Shown here: piece by piece, positions 35,995 through 45,378 of the stretch
How positions within the stretch are numbered: the first letter of the stretch is position 1
Layout of the letters: each line of letters opens with the position of its first letter
Source of the DNA: Halotalea alkalilenta DSM 17697
GTDB lineage: Bacteria > Pseudomonadota > Gammaproteobacteria > Pseudomonadales > Halomonadaceae
Length of the DNA: 64,000 nt
Assembly: GCF_000621205.1 (NCBI RefSeq)
Contig: NZ_JHYY01000026.1
Coordinates: forward strand, 1 to 64,000
Direction: 5' to 3'
The notes under the pieces: generated by a model
Databases searched by the model: none
Told to the model about the DNA's origin: nothing
What the model saw: the letters and a program-made list of their open reading frames with translations, nothing else
Program-made: the position numbers and the translations under genes

Positions 35995-38900
35995 CTGTCA
36001 GTACCGCGATCCTTCAGTCCAGAGCTAACCCTCAGCAGCTCGAAGCCATTCTGACCACCGACGGCCCGGTGCTCATCATCGCAGGCCCGGGTTCCGGTAA
36101 GACCTTCACTCTGGTCGAGCGTATCGTTTACCTCATCACCCACAAGAGCGTCGCGCCCGAGTCACTGCTGGTCGTCACCTTCACCGACAAGGCCGCGCGC
36201 GAGCTGACTACGCGCATCTCCAACCGGTTGAGCGAGCTGGGTATCAAGTTCAACTTGAATGAGGTGTACCTCGGTACCTTTCACTCCATTTGCCTGCGGC
36301 TGCTGGAGGAGTACCGCGAGTTCACCCGGCTTAAGCGTAGCTTTACGCTTTTCGATCAGTTCGACCAACAGTATTTTCTCTATCAACACATCAAAGACTT
36401 CCGCGCGCTGCCGGATGCAGAGCTTGTCATGGGTGGAGACCAGACGGGCCGCTGGGCACAGTCGGAAAACCTGCTTAAGTGGGTCAACAAGGTCAGTGAA
36501 GAGGCGCTCGATGCTACGACGTTGGCGTTGGCCCCCGAGCCAGAAATTCGTGCCTTGGCCGCGTGCTTCGCCAAGTATCAGGAACTAATGCACGAGAATA
36601 ACTACCTCGATTTCTCCGGTATTCAGTACGAGGCGCTGCAACTGCTGAACAACCACCCGGAGGTGCTGGCGCAACTGCGCGATAAACTCACCCACCTGAT
36701 GGTGGACGAGTACCAAGACACAAACACCATTCAGGAGCGCATCCTTCTGCTGCTGGCGGGCGAGCGCAGCAACCTTTGCGTGGTGGGCGACGACGATCAG
36801 GGTTTGTACCGTTTTCGCGGCGCCACCATCCGCAACATCCTGGAGTTCCCCGCGCTGTTCGACGAGGGGCAGTGCAAGCAGGTCAAGCTGACCGTCAACT
36901 ATCGCTCGCACCCGGACATCATCCGCTTCTACAACGAGTGGATGAAGGAACAGCAGTGGGACGACGGCACGCGCCTTTTCCGCTTCGCCAAGCAGATCGT
37001 GCCGCGCGAGGACGACTTTCCGGACGTGCCCACGGCGGTGCGGCTGGCCGCCAGTGACGACAACGGCGACACCGCCAACTGGCATGCCGAGGTGCTGGCC
37101 TTCCTCAACGATCTGAAGGCGTCGGGCCAGCTTGCGGACTGGAACCAGGTCGCCTTCCTGTTCCGCTCGGTCAAGAACGACAAAGTGGTAGCGCTTGCGC
37201 GCTTCCTCGAAGCTGAAGGCGTGCCCGTATTCTCGCCGCGCTCGAATATGTTTTTCGAGCGCGAGGAGATTCGTCTGATGATCGGTGCTCTGATCTTCCT
37301 ATTCCCGCAGTTCCCAAAGGTGCGGGCGTGGGCGGAGGGTGTTTCGTTGCCCGTCTGGGACTACTACGACCACTCCTGTTTCAAGCCTTTCATTGATGAG
37401 CTGCGCAAGCCGGAAAACAAGCCTTTGCTGGATTGGGCGCGCCCGCTGGCCAAGCGCCATGCCGTGCTCACTCAGAACACCGACTACGCCTTCTCGGGCC
37501 TGTTCTATCAACTGCTGCAATTCCCGCTGTTCTCGCGCTTCCTCACTGAAGAGGCCGTGCAAGGCGTGGACAAGGGGCGCGCGGCGCGCAATCTTGGCAC
37601 CTTCTCCAAGTTGCTCGCTAAGTTCGAGTATCTGCACTTTGTCAGCGTGTTGAATCCGGAGTGGCTGGAGAAAAACATCCGCGACCTGTTCAACCACTTC
37701 CTGCGTTTCCTGCAAGACGGCGGTATCGGTGAGTATGAGGATGAAGCCGAGTACGCGCCCAAGGGTTGTGTGTCGTTCCTCACTATCCACCAGTCCAAGG
37801 GGCTGGAGTTTCCAATAGTGGTTTGCGGCTCGCTAGAAGCTGTGCCCCGCAAGCAGTACAGCGAAATGGACGTGCTTCTGGAGGACGGTGGCTACCTCTC
37901 CAAGGAACGCTTCGAGCCGCTCGACCACATCAAGAACTTTGATTTCTGGCGACTGTTCTACACGGCCTTCTCACGCGCGCAGAATCTGCTGGTGCTAGCG
38001 GCGCAGGAGAAACAAGGCCGGGGCAAGTCGCCATCCAAGTACTTCGAGCGCCTGTTCTATGAGCTACCCAGCTGGCGTGACGTTGACCTATCTGCGCTGA
38101 CCTTCGAAGCGGTCAAACAGATCAACCTAAAGCGCGAATACTCGTTCACCTCGCACATCACTGTCTTCGAAAACTGCGCCGAGCAATACCGCTTCTTCAA
38201 AGAGCTGGAGTTCGCACCCGTTCGCGAGAGCCCGATGCTCTTCGGTACTTTGGTTCACCAGACCATCGAGGACATCCACAAGACCGTGCTGCGCGGTGAA
38301 GAACACACTTTGAGCCTTGATGCCATCGAAGGCTGGTTCTCTGCGAACTACGCAATGCTGTCAAAAAAGGAGCGTGTTTACTTAGCTCGACCGTCACAGC
38401 GGGCAGCGCTGGGGCACGTGCTGCGCTACTACGAGCGCGAGAAAGGCAACTGGGATCGCATCAAAGAGGCCGAGGTCGAGATTTCTCTCATCAAGGATCA
38501 GTACATCTTGAAGGGCAGCGTCGACCTGGTCCGAGGCGAGAACGACACGGTCGAGATTATCGACTTCAAGTCCGAGAAGAAACCCGACATGGAAAAAGAT
38601 CGGGATCGCTTGCGCCAGTACCAGCACCAGTTGGAAGTGTACGCCCATCTGGTCGAGGAGCGCACCGGCCAGCAGGTCAGCCGCATGCACCTGTACTACA
38701 CCGGCGAAGAAAGCGGGAATCCTTATGTGTCGTTTAGCAAAGACGACCGTGCTATTGGTAAGACCATCGCGCAGTTCGATGACATCGTCGCGCGCATCGA
38801 GCGGCAGGACTACGCCATCACCGCACGCCCGGCCAAGCTGTGTCAGGACTGCGATATGCGCGCTTATTGCGACAACAAGAATTGGAAGTTCAGAGAGTAG
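35991..38900 (+). CDS. UvrD-like helicase fused to a Cas4/AddB-type nuclease
   Basis: The 969-residue protein has superfamily-1 helicase motifs: Walker A AGPGSGKTFT (31-40), VTFTDKAARE, DEYQD, GDDDQGLYRFRGA and the VSFLTIHQSKGLEFP motif. The C-terminal domain is PD-(D/E)XK: EVEISLIK, GSVDLV, IIDFKSEKK, then iron-sulphur cysteines CQDCDMRAYC. Such fusions unwind and degrade DNA ends. It lies between the HTH and Mod genes, with 3 nt before Mod. Not the housekeeping UvrD. Confidence 0.9.
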   Translation: MTVSTAILQSRANPQQLEAILTTDGPVLIIAGPGSGKTFTLVERIVYLITHKSVAPESLLVVTFTDKAARELTTRISNRLSELGIKFNLNEVYLGTFHSICLRLLEEYREFTRLKRSFTLFDQFDQQYFLYQHIKDFRALPDAELVMGGDQTGRWAQSENLLKWVNKVSEEALDATTLALAPEPEIRALAACFAKYQELMHENNYLDFSGIQYEALQLLNNHPEVLAQLRDKLTHLMVDEYQDTNTIQERILLLLAGERSNLCVVGDDDQGLYRFRGATIRNILEFPALFDEGQCKQVKLTVNYRSHPDIIRFYNEWMKEQQWDDGTRLFRFAKQIVPREDDFPDVPTAVRLAASDDNGDTANWHAEVLAFLNDLKASGQLADWNQVAFLFRSVKNDKVVALARFLEAEGVPVFSPRSNMFFEREEIRLMIGALIFLFPQFPKVRAWAEGVSLPVWDYYDHSCFKPFIDELRKPENKPLLDWARPLAKRHAVLTQNTDYAFSGLFYQLLQFPLFSRFLTEEAVQGVDKGRAARNLGTFSKLLAKFEYLHFVSVLNPEWLEKNIRDLFNHFLRFLQDGGIGEYEDEAEYAPKGCVSFLTIHQSKGLEFPIVVCGSLEAVPRKQYSEMDVLLEDGGYLSKERFEPLDHIKNFDFWRLFYTAFSRAQNLLVLAAQEKQGRGKSPSKYFERLFYELPSWRDVDLSALTFEAVKQINLKREYSFTSHITVFENCAEQYRFFKELEFAPVRESPMLFGTLVHQTIEDIHKTVLRGEEHTLSLDAIEGWFSANYAMLSKKERVYLARPSQRAALGHVLRYYEREKGNWDRIKEAEVEISLIKDQYILKGSVDLVRGENDTVEIIDFKSEKKPDMEKDRDRLRQYQHQLEVYAHLVEERTGQQVSRMHLYYTGEESGNPYVSFSKDDRAIGKTIAQFDDIVARIERQDYAITARPAKLCQDCDMRAYCDNKNWKFRE

Positions 38901-38903
38901 ATT

Positions 38904-40706
38904 ATGAGTGATGATTTAAGTAACCAGTTGAATCTTGAGGTTGCGGAAGTCAGCCCGAAATATCTTGATTCGGTCGAGAAATACGAGTTCGAGCCGATCA
39001 AGGGCTACCCTATGCTGAATTGGCGCGGCAAGCGACCGTTCACCTCGACTCAGTATTACCCGGCGCAACTGAAGGAAGTCCACGGCGAAGAGGTGGATGG
39101 CTGGCGCAACAAGATCTTCTGGGGCGACAACCTGCAGGTGATGAGTCATCTGCTGAAGGAGTTTCGCGGTAAGGTTGATCTGATCTACATCGATCCGCCT
39201 TTTGATTCGAAGGCTGATTACAAGAAGAAGATAAAGCTACAAGGCGCGCAGGCCGAATCGGCGTCAAACGTATTTGAAGAGAAGCAATATACAGATATCT
39301 GGACGAATGACGAGTATCTGCAGTTCATGTATGAGCGGCTTGTATTGGCGAAAGAATTACTTTCGCCAAGCGGGAACTTTATGCTTCATTGCGACGAAAA
39401 AAAGTCGCACCATTTGCGATGTGTGCTGGATGAAATATTTGGGCCATCCCAGATGCGCAATGAGATTATTTGGTCCTATGAAAGTGGAGGTAGGGCAAAG
39501 AACTTTCTTTCAAAAAAGCATGATGTGATTTTTTGGTATTCAAAAACAGACGCGTATTTTTTTGATCTAGATGCCATTAGTGAGCGTCGTGGAGCTATGA
39601 AGAAAAACAACATGCGGCGAGGTGTCGAGGAGGATGGCCGCATTTATTACGCAATCACAGTCAATGGCAAGGAATATCGCTATTACGAGGATGATCTGGT
39701 TCCCCCTACTGATGTCTGGGATGTGAGTCATTTACAGCAGCAAGATCCAGAAAGAACTGGATATCCAACTCAGAAGCCAGAAAGATTGATCGAAAGGATG
39801 GTACTTGGCATGTCTCCTTATGGAGGGCTGGTGTTTGACTGTTTTATGGGATCCGGCACCACGCAGGTAGTTTCCATGAGGCACGGTCGTCGTTTCATCG
39901 GCGCGGACATCAACCTTGGTGCGATCCAGACGACCACCAAGCGGCTGATCAAAGTTGCCGAGGAATGTTGCCAAAAGCCGCTCGAACCCGATATCAAGTA
40001 CTACACTGGCTTCGAGGTCTACAACGTCAACCACTACGACATCTTCCGCAACCCAGTGCAGGCTAAGGAACTTTTGCTTGAGGCGTTGGAGGTGCAAAAG
40101 CTGGAATTCAGCACCGTGTTTGACGGCGAAAAGGACGGGCGCATGGTCAAGATCATGCCCGTTAACCGTATTGCCACCCGCGCTGACTTGAACGAGCTGA
40201 TAGCGGGCTTTGATTATAAGGCGTGGGAGCGTAAGCAGAACGAAAGTCCGAACCGCCCGGTCGAGAAGATCATGCTTGTCTGCATGGGTCACGAGCCGGA
40301 CTTGGCCGCGCAACTGGAGCTGGCGGCCAAGCCCTTCAAGATCGACGTGAAAGTGGTGGACATTCTGCGCGACAAGGCAGACCTGGAGTTCAGGCGAGAC
40401 TCGCAGGCTAGGGTGGCCCTCAAGAATGGCGAGCTGGTCATCGAAAGGTTCTATCCAATGAACCTGCTGCAAAAGCTCTCGCTGCAGAAGGAGTCGGTCG
40501 AAGACTGGAAGGAGTTGGTCGAGTCGGTGCTGATCGACTGGAACTACGACGGCGCTGTGCTGCAACCAGCGGTGGTGGACATTCCCGGCAAGAAAGATCT
40601 GGTCAAGGGTGCATACGCCGTGCCCCAGGATGCAGGCACCATCCGCGTGAAGATCACCGATCTGCTTTCGGAATCGTGGGAAGGGAGTGTGAGCAATGGC
40701 GACTAA
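38904..40706 (+). CDS. mod: Type III-like DNA adenine methyltransferase (Mod)
   Basis: The 600-residue beta-class N6-adenine methyltransferase has the catalytic DPPF motif at residues 97-100 and the AdoMet-binding DCFMGSGTTQV further on. The C-terminal part beyond the methylase fold probably holds the target recognition and Res contact regions. The middle (39280-39800) is visibly more AT-rich than the flanks, a sign of an exchanged recognition segment. The stop overlaps the res start by 11 bp. Confidence 0.9.
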   Translation: MSDDLSNQLNLEVAEVSPKYLDSVEKYEFEPIKGYPMLNWRGKRPFTSTQYYPAQLKEVHGEEVDGWRNKIFWGDNLQVMSHLLKEFRGKVDLIYIDPPFDSKADYKKKIKLQGAQAESASNVFEEKQYTDIWTNDEYLQFMYERLVLAKELLSPSGNFMLHCDEKKSHHLRCVLDEIFGPSQMRNEIIWSYESGGRAKNFLSKKHDVIFWYSKTDAYFFDLDAISERRGAMKKNNMRRGVEEDGRIYYAITVNGKEYRYYEDDLVPPTDVWDVSHLQQQDPERTGYPTQKPERLIERMVLGMSPYGGLVFDCFMGSGTTQVVSMRHGRRFIGADINLGAIQTTTKRLIKVAEECCQKPLEPDIKYYTGFEVYNVNHYDIFRNPVQAKELLLEALEVQKLEFSTVFDGEKDGRMVKIMPVNRIATRADLNELIAGFDYKAWERKQNESPNRPVEKIMLVCMGHEPDLAAQLELAAKPFKIDVKVVDILRDKADLEFRRDSQARVALKNGELVIERFYPMNLLQKLSLQKESVEDWKELVESVLIDWNYDGAVLQPAVVDIPGKKDLVKGAYAVPQDAGTIRVKITDLLSESWEGSVSNGD

Positions 40707-43404
40707 GCGCACCATCGCCAAGAAGACCGCCCGCACTGCAAGCGCATCGCTGGATTTCGCCTTCTTCCGCTTTCTGTGGCAGTTCTACAAGGACAACCGT
40801 GGGGCGATCCGGCAGAACTACAAGGAGCTAACCCGCAAGTTCCTCGACTTCAACAACCCGGACAAGAACCCCAAGGCCTTCTTGCGACAGCCGCAGTTCG
40901 AAGCGCTGGAAGTCTATGTCTTCCTCAAGGAATTCCTCGGCAACGCCAAGGTCGAGGAAATCTTCAAAGCGTGGTACGAACGCAGCGGCAAGTTTGAGGG
41001 CCGCAGGTTCGGCTCTTTTCTCGGCACGGCGGGGCAGGAAATGTTCCAGTTTGGTGAGTCCGACGAGCTGGAGCTGAACTCTTACAAGGTGCTGTTCGAG
41101 AAGATGCGCAAGAACTCGCGCACCTACCCGAACTACATCTTCGCCCTGACCATGGGCACCGGCAAAACCATCCTGATGGCCACCTGCATTTTCTATGAGT
41201 TCCTGCTGGCCAATAAATTTCCGAAGAGCGCGCACTACTGCCATAACGCGCTGGTGTTCGCGCCGGATAAGACGGTGTTGCAGTCGCTGAAAGAGATCGA
41301 GTCCTTCGACTTGGCCCGTGTGGTGCCGCCAGAGTACGTCAACTTTCTCACCGCGCACCTGCGTTTCCATTACCTCGAGGAGGCGGGCACCTCGCTGGAT
41401 ACACTGGATCGCTCGCGCTTCAATATTATCGTTTCCAACACGCAGAAGATCATCCTCAAGCGCCAGCGCAAGGAGAAGGCGCCCGCTGCAAAGCTATTCG
41501 ACGCGACAGGCGAAACGCTCACCGCCACAGGTGTCTATGCCGACGCCGCCGACCTTTACAACTTCGATCAGCCGGAAGAAGAAGGTGAACTCACCACTAA
41601 TCAGCGCTTCGAGAAGCTGCGTCGATTGGAGCAGTTGGGCATCTACGTGGACGAGGCCCACCACGCCTTCGGCAGGACACTGGCCAAGAATATGGGGATA
41701 GGCGCAAAACCGACGGATACCAGTCTGCGCACCACCATCGACATTCTTGCCGCTAGCCTGAGCACGGCGGGCACGCGGGTGGTGGCCTGCTACAACTACA
41801 CCGGCACGCCCTACGTGGGGCGCGAGGTGTTGCCCGAGGTGGTTTACGCTTACGGCTTGAAAGAGGCCATCGACAAGGGCTTCCTCAAAAAAGTGACGTT
41901 GCACGGCTACGCCAATACCCGCACCGACGAGTTTGTCGATATCGCCATCGAGAACTTCCTGAAGGCGTCTGGCGAGTTACGCCCGGAAGGTCTGCTGCCC
42001 AAGCTGGCGTTCTTCGCTGCCACCGTTGAAGAACTGACAAAAGAGCTGAAGCCCGCCGTCGAGCGTGCGTTGCTCAAACACGGCCTCCCGACCTCGCGTA
42101 TCCTGGTCAACGTGGGCGACAGCAAGATCACCACCAACGACGACATCCGCGAGTTCAACCGGCTCGATACCGAAGGCTCGGAAAAGCAATTCATTCTGCT
42201 GGTCAACAAGGGCCGCGAGGGATGGAACTGTCGGTCGCTGTTCGGGGTAGGCCTGTTCCGTGCACCAAAGTCCAAGATTTTTGTATTGCAAGCTACGATG
42301 CGTTGCCTGCGCGCCATCGGCGAAGCCCAGCACACAGGCCAGGTCTTCCTTTCGAATGACAACCTGAAAACGCTCAACGACGAGCTGCAGCAGAACTTCC
42401 GGGTCAGCGCCGATGAGCTGCAAAAAACCGGCAAAGACAAAGAGCGCGTGCAGATTCGCGTGGTCGAGCCGCCGGTCAAGATCAAGCTGGTGCGTGTGCG
42501 CAAGCTCTTCCAAGTGCGAGAGAAGCAACCTGCCCCTGGGCATGAACTGGTGCCCGAGCGATCCAGCCGGGAGAAGTGGAACGAGCTGGTAGAAAAGTAC
42601 CGCCTGATCGAAACGCAGCAGGATGGCCTGACCGCTGCCGACGCGGCAGGCGCTTCCGGCAGCCGCACCTTCGACCTGACCGCCCGCCGCGACAAGCGTA
42701 CCTTCTCACCAATGACGCTGGTGGCCGAAGTGTCCCGCTATCTCAACCGAAGCCCGCTGGAGATCGAGGATCTGCTCGATGCAACGAAGGAAGGCACCGA
42801 CGAACTGGTGGCCATCACCAACGAGTTTAACGAGCTGCTGTATGACGAGATCATCCCGCGCCTGTTCCGCTTGCTGTTTGAGCTTGACGAGTATGAGAAG
42901 AAGGACGAGTACGAGGTCGATCTGATCAAGATGCCCCCGAACGGCTACTACGAGGTGTCGGCAGCCAAAGACAAGATCGTGCGGAAGGACGATACCCAGA
43001 TCAAGGACGATGAACGTGCCAAGAGCTTCCACCTCGACACCTACTGTTTCGATTCCGGCTCGGAAAACTGGCTGTTCTGGGATCTGCTGCGCGAGCAGCG
43101 GGTGAAGAAGATCTACTTCACCGGGATGTTGACCCACGGGCAGTCCGACTTCTTCATCCAGTACATCGACCCGGACTCGCGCACCGTGCGCAGCTACTAC
43201 CCCGACTTCATCTTCCAGCGCGAAGAGCCGGATGGCAGCTTGAAGTACGTAATCGTCGAGGTGAAGGCTGACAATCAGATCGAGGACGCTGTGGTGCAAG
43301 CCAAAAAGGACTTCGCTCAGCAGATTGCGGTGGCTAGCGGGATGGAGTACCGAATTCTCAAGTCATCGGATGCTGATAACCGTCGTTATCGGATGTTGCT
43401 ATAG
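40696..43404 (+). CDS. res: Type III-like restriction subunit (Res), helicase-nuclease
   Basis: The 902-residue superfamily-2 translocase has Walker A MGTGKT (153-158), a DEAHHAFG box and the motif VI-like region around AREGWNCRSLFGVGLF. A C-terminal PD-(D/E)XK nuclease is seen in YYPDFIFQ and VIVEVKADNQ. With Mod it would cut DNA lacking the Mod methylation after ATP-dependent communication. It is 9 nt ahead of the GHKL gene. Confidence 0.9.
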   Translation: MATKRTIAKKTARTASASLDFAFFRFLWQFYKDNRGAIRQNYKELTRKFLDFNNPDKNPKAFLRQPQFEALEVYVFLKEFLGNAKVEEIFKAWYERSGKFEGRRFGSFLGTAGQEMFQFGESDELELNSYKVLFEKMRKNSRTYPNYIFALTMGTGKTILMATCIFYEFLLANKFPKSAHYCHNALVFAPDKTVLQSLKEIESFDLARVVPPEYVNFLTAHLRFHYLEEAGTSLDTLDRSRFNIIVSNTQKIILKRQRKEKAPAAKLFDATGETLTATGVYADAADLYNFDQPEEEGELTTNQRFEKLRRLEQLGIYVDEAHHAFGRTLAKNMGIGAKPTDTSLRTTIDILAASLSTAGTRVVACYNYTGTPYVGREVLPEVVYAYGLKEAIDKGFLKKVTLHGYANTRTDEFVDIAIENFLKASGELRPEGLLPKLAFFAATVEELTKELKPAVERALLKHGLPTSRILVNVGDSKITTNDDIREFNRLDTEGSEKQFILLVNKGREGWNCRSLFGVGLFRAPKSKIFVLQATMRCLRAIGEAQHTGQVFLSNDNLKTLNDELQQNFRVSADELQKTGKDKERVQIRVVEPPVKIKLVRVRKLFQVREKQPAPGHELVPERSSREKWNELVEKYRLIETQQDGLTAADAAGASGSRTFDLTARRDKRTFSPMTLVAEVSRYLNRSPLEIEDLLDATKEGTDELVAITNEFNELLYDEIIPRLFRLLFELDEYEKKDEYEVDLIKMPPNGYYEVSAAKDKIVRKDDTQIKDDERAKSFHLDTYCFDSGSENWLFWDLLREQRVKKIYFTGMLTHGQSDFFIQYIDPDSRTVRSYYPDFIFQREEPDGSLKYVIVEVKADNQIEDAVVQAKKDFAQQIAVASGMEYRILKSSDADNRRYRMLL

Positions 43405-43413
43405 GAGCCCCCC

Positions 43414-45180
43414 ATGAGTGCTGCCAAGCTTCGATTTCACGTCGACTCTCGTCTCGCCACACTGTTGAGTCAGGAATATAAGTCGACCGAGCGTGCGCTG
43501 AAGGAGTTGGTGGACAACGCTTGGGACGCCGATGCGGATCGGGTCAGCATTCAATTGCCGAAACCATTGAGTGGGGATCCAATAATTATTCGAGACGATG
43601 GCACCGGAATGACGGTGGAAGAGCTACGGCGACACTACCTTACCATTGCCAGGGATCGGCGTTCTGCACGAGGCGAGCGTACTGTCGGGAAGAATCGTCA
43701 AGTTAAGGGGCGCAAAGGAATCGGCAAATTCGCTGGGTTCATGGCAGCGTCGGTGATGACCTTGGAAACTCGCACACGGGGAAAGCTTCACCGTATCGCC
43801 TTGCACATGGACGCCATTGGGAAAGTGGATGACATCGAACTGCTCGATATAGCCCTTCACAGTGAAGACTGCGAACCGGATGCCAACGGCACAGTCATCA
43901 CGTTGAGTGAGTTGCATCAAGGGTTGGCTTATCCCGATGCGAATCGCCTGCGACAGGTGTTACTGCAAGACTACGGGAGGCATGACGACTTTGTCGTTCT
44001 CGTGAATGGAAAGCAACTTGATGTCGATGACATACAAGGAAGTTACTCGGAGCACCAGACAACACTGGCTGACGTAGGGGATGTGAAGCTACGCCTCTCG
44101 ATTTTCGATGGTAAAGCGGGCTTGCGTCAGCCGGGAGTCACGCTTCGCGTCGGCGGCAAAGCGGTCGGGTCACCCAGCTTTTTCGGATTGGAGGAACACG
44201 AATACTTCCCACCGAAGCTATTAAAGAAAATGTACGGGGAAGTCGATGCGGATGGGCTGCTCGATCATGTCACTGCGGGATGGGATTCGCTAGTTGAAAA
44301 CAGTGAAAAACTTAAGGCGGTAGAGGAATTTGTCCAACCGATCCTCATTGCAGCGGCAAAAGAAAAATACGGCATGGAAATCCAGCTTGCACACGCGCGA
44401 ATGCAGAAGGCCATCCAGCAACGTTTGGCGGACTTGCCGGAACATAAGCGGAGTTTCGCCAACAAATCTATCAGAAAAATCCTTGAACGCTATTACGACG
44501 AGCCGCCAAGCAAGATAGAACCCATTGTGGGTGTGTTGCTGGATGCGTTAGAGCGATCCGACTACCGCATCTTGTTGGAACACATCGCAGATGCGTCGCA
44601 GGGTGAAGTGGCGACCATTGCAGATCGATTGAATGACTTCGGGTTGGCTGAGATGGCATTTCTTGTCGCGCAAGCGGCAGCTCGACAGGCTTTTCTTGAC
44701 CAACTAGAAGAATTGGCATGCGATCCTGCTACAACCGAAGCGGCAATGCACAAATCGCTTGAGTTGAGTCTGTGGGTATTCGGGCCGGAATACTCATTCT
44801 TCAGCTCGAACGTCACGTTGAAGAGGCAGATTGAGGATGTCCTCAATACAACATATAAGGGGAAAAATGCCGACAGGCGCCCGGACTTACTGCTGAATCA
44901 GAATCTAAGTGGTGACTATCTTTTGATTGAATTCAAGCGCCCCAGTCACAGCTTAAACTATGACGACTACAGGCAGGCTATTGAGTACCGACACGATTTT
45001 GCCAAGCACATCACCTCGCCGATTCGGGTGGTTCTGATTGGGGGGCGCTTATCTTCTGACTTCCCGAGAGATAATCGTGAGCCGAATGTCGATGTTCTAA
45101 TCTTCAGCCAAGTGATTGCTTCTGCGCGAAGACAGGTTGAATGGTTGTTACGCAGTGACTGCAGCCAGATCACAGCGTAG
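43414..45180 (+). CDS. GHKL ATPase with C-terminal nuclease-like domain
   Basis: The 588-residue protein opens with a MORC/Hsp90-like GHKL ATPase: ELVDNAWDADA (31-41), RDDGTGM (60-66) and GRKGIGKFAG (99-108). The last 120 residues contain RRPDLLLNQN and YLLIEFKRP, a D...ExK pattern like DUF4263/Shedu nucleases. The middle is helical and not recognised. It is the last gene of the HTH-helicase-Mod-Res operon. GHKL-nuclease pairs are known from other phage-defence systems, and that role is inferred here. Confidence 0.8.
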   Translation: MSAAKLRFHVDSRLATLLSQEYKSTERALKELVDNAWDADADRVSIQLPKPLSGDPIIIRDDGTGMTVEELRRHYLTIARDRRSARGERTVGKNRQVKGRKGIGKFAGFMAASVMTLETRTRGKLHRIALHMDAIGKVDDIELLDIALHSEDCEPDANGTVITLSELHQGLAYPDANRLRQVLLQDYGRHDDFVVLVNGKQLDVDDIQGSYSEHQTTLADVGDVKLRLSIFDGKAGLRQPGVTLRVGGKAVGSPSFFGLEEHEYFPPKLLKKMYGEVDADGLLDHVTAGWDSLVENSEKLKAVEEFVQPILIAAAKEKYGMEIQLAHARMQKAIQQRLADLPEHKRSFANKSIRKILERYYDEPPSKIEPIVGVLLDALERSDYRILLEHIADASQGEVATIADRLNDFGLAEMAFLVAQAAARQAFLDQLEELACDPATTEAAMHKSLELSLWVFGPEYSFFSSNVTLKRQIEDVLNTTYKGKNADRRPDLLLNQNLSGDYLLIEFKRPSHSLNYDDYRQAIEYRHDFAKHITSPIRVVLIGGRLSSDFPRDNREPNVDVLIFSQVIASARRQVEWLLRSDCSQITA

Positions 45181-45378
45181 CTATTTGTATTTTTCCGCCC
45201 CACGCTTGCCACATCCTCAGGTGAGCCTGGGCAGTTCATCGGCGGCGGCCGCGTCGTGATGGGTGTGGAATCGAATTGGGCGAGAGCCGTGGTGGGCTAT
45301 CTCGAGGCGCGCCCGGATGGAAAATTCACCACATGGCAGACAAGGTGCTAAGGCCATCTTTCGGTAAGGGAAACGACT
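45181..45378 (+). other. Gap after the five-gene operon
   Basis: A relic-like frame of about 39 codons (QFIGGGRVVMGVESNW...) ends at a TAA near 45351 and has no start. It may be the tail of a lost gene. Otherwise empty. Confidence 0.35.
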
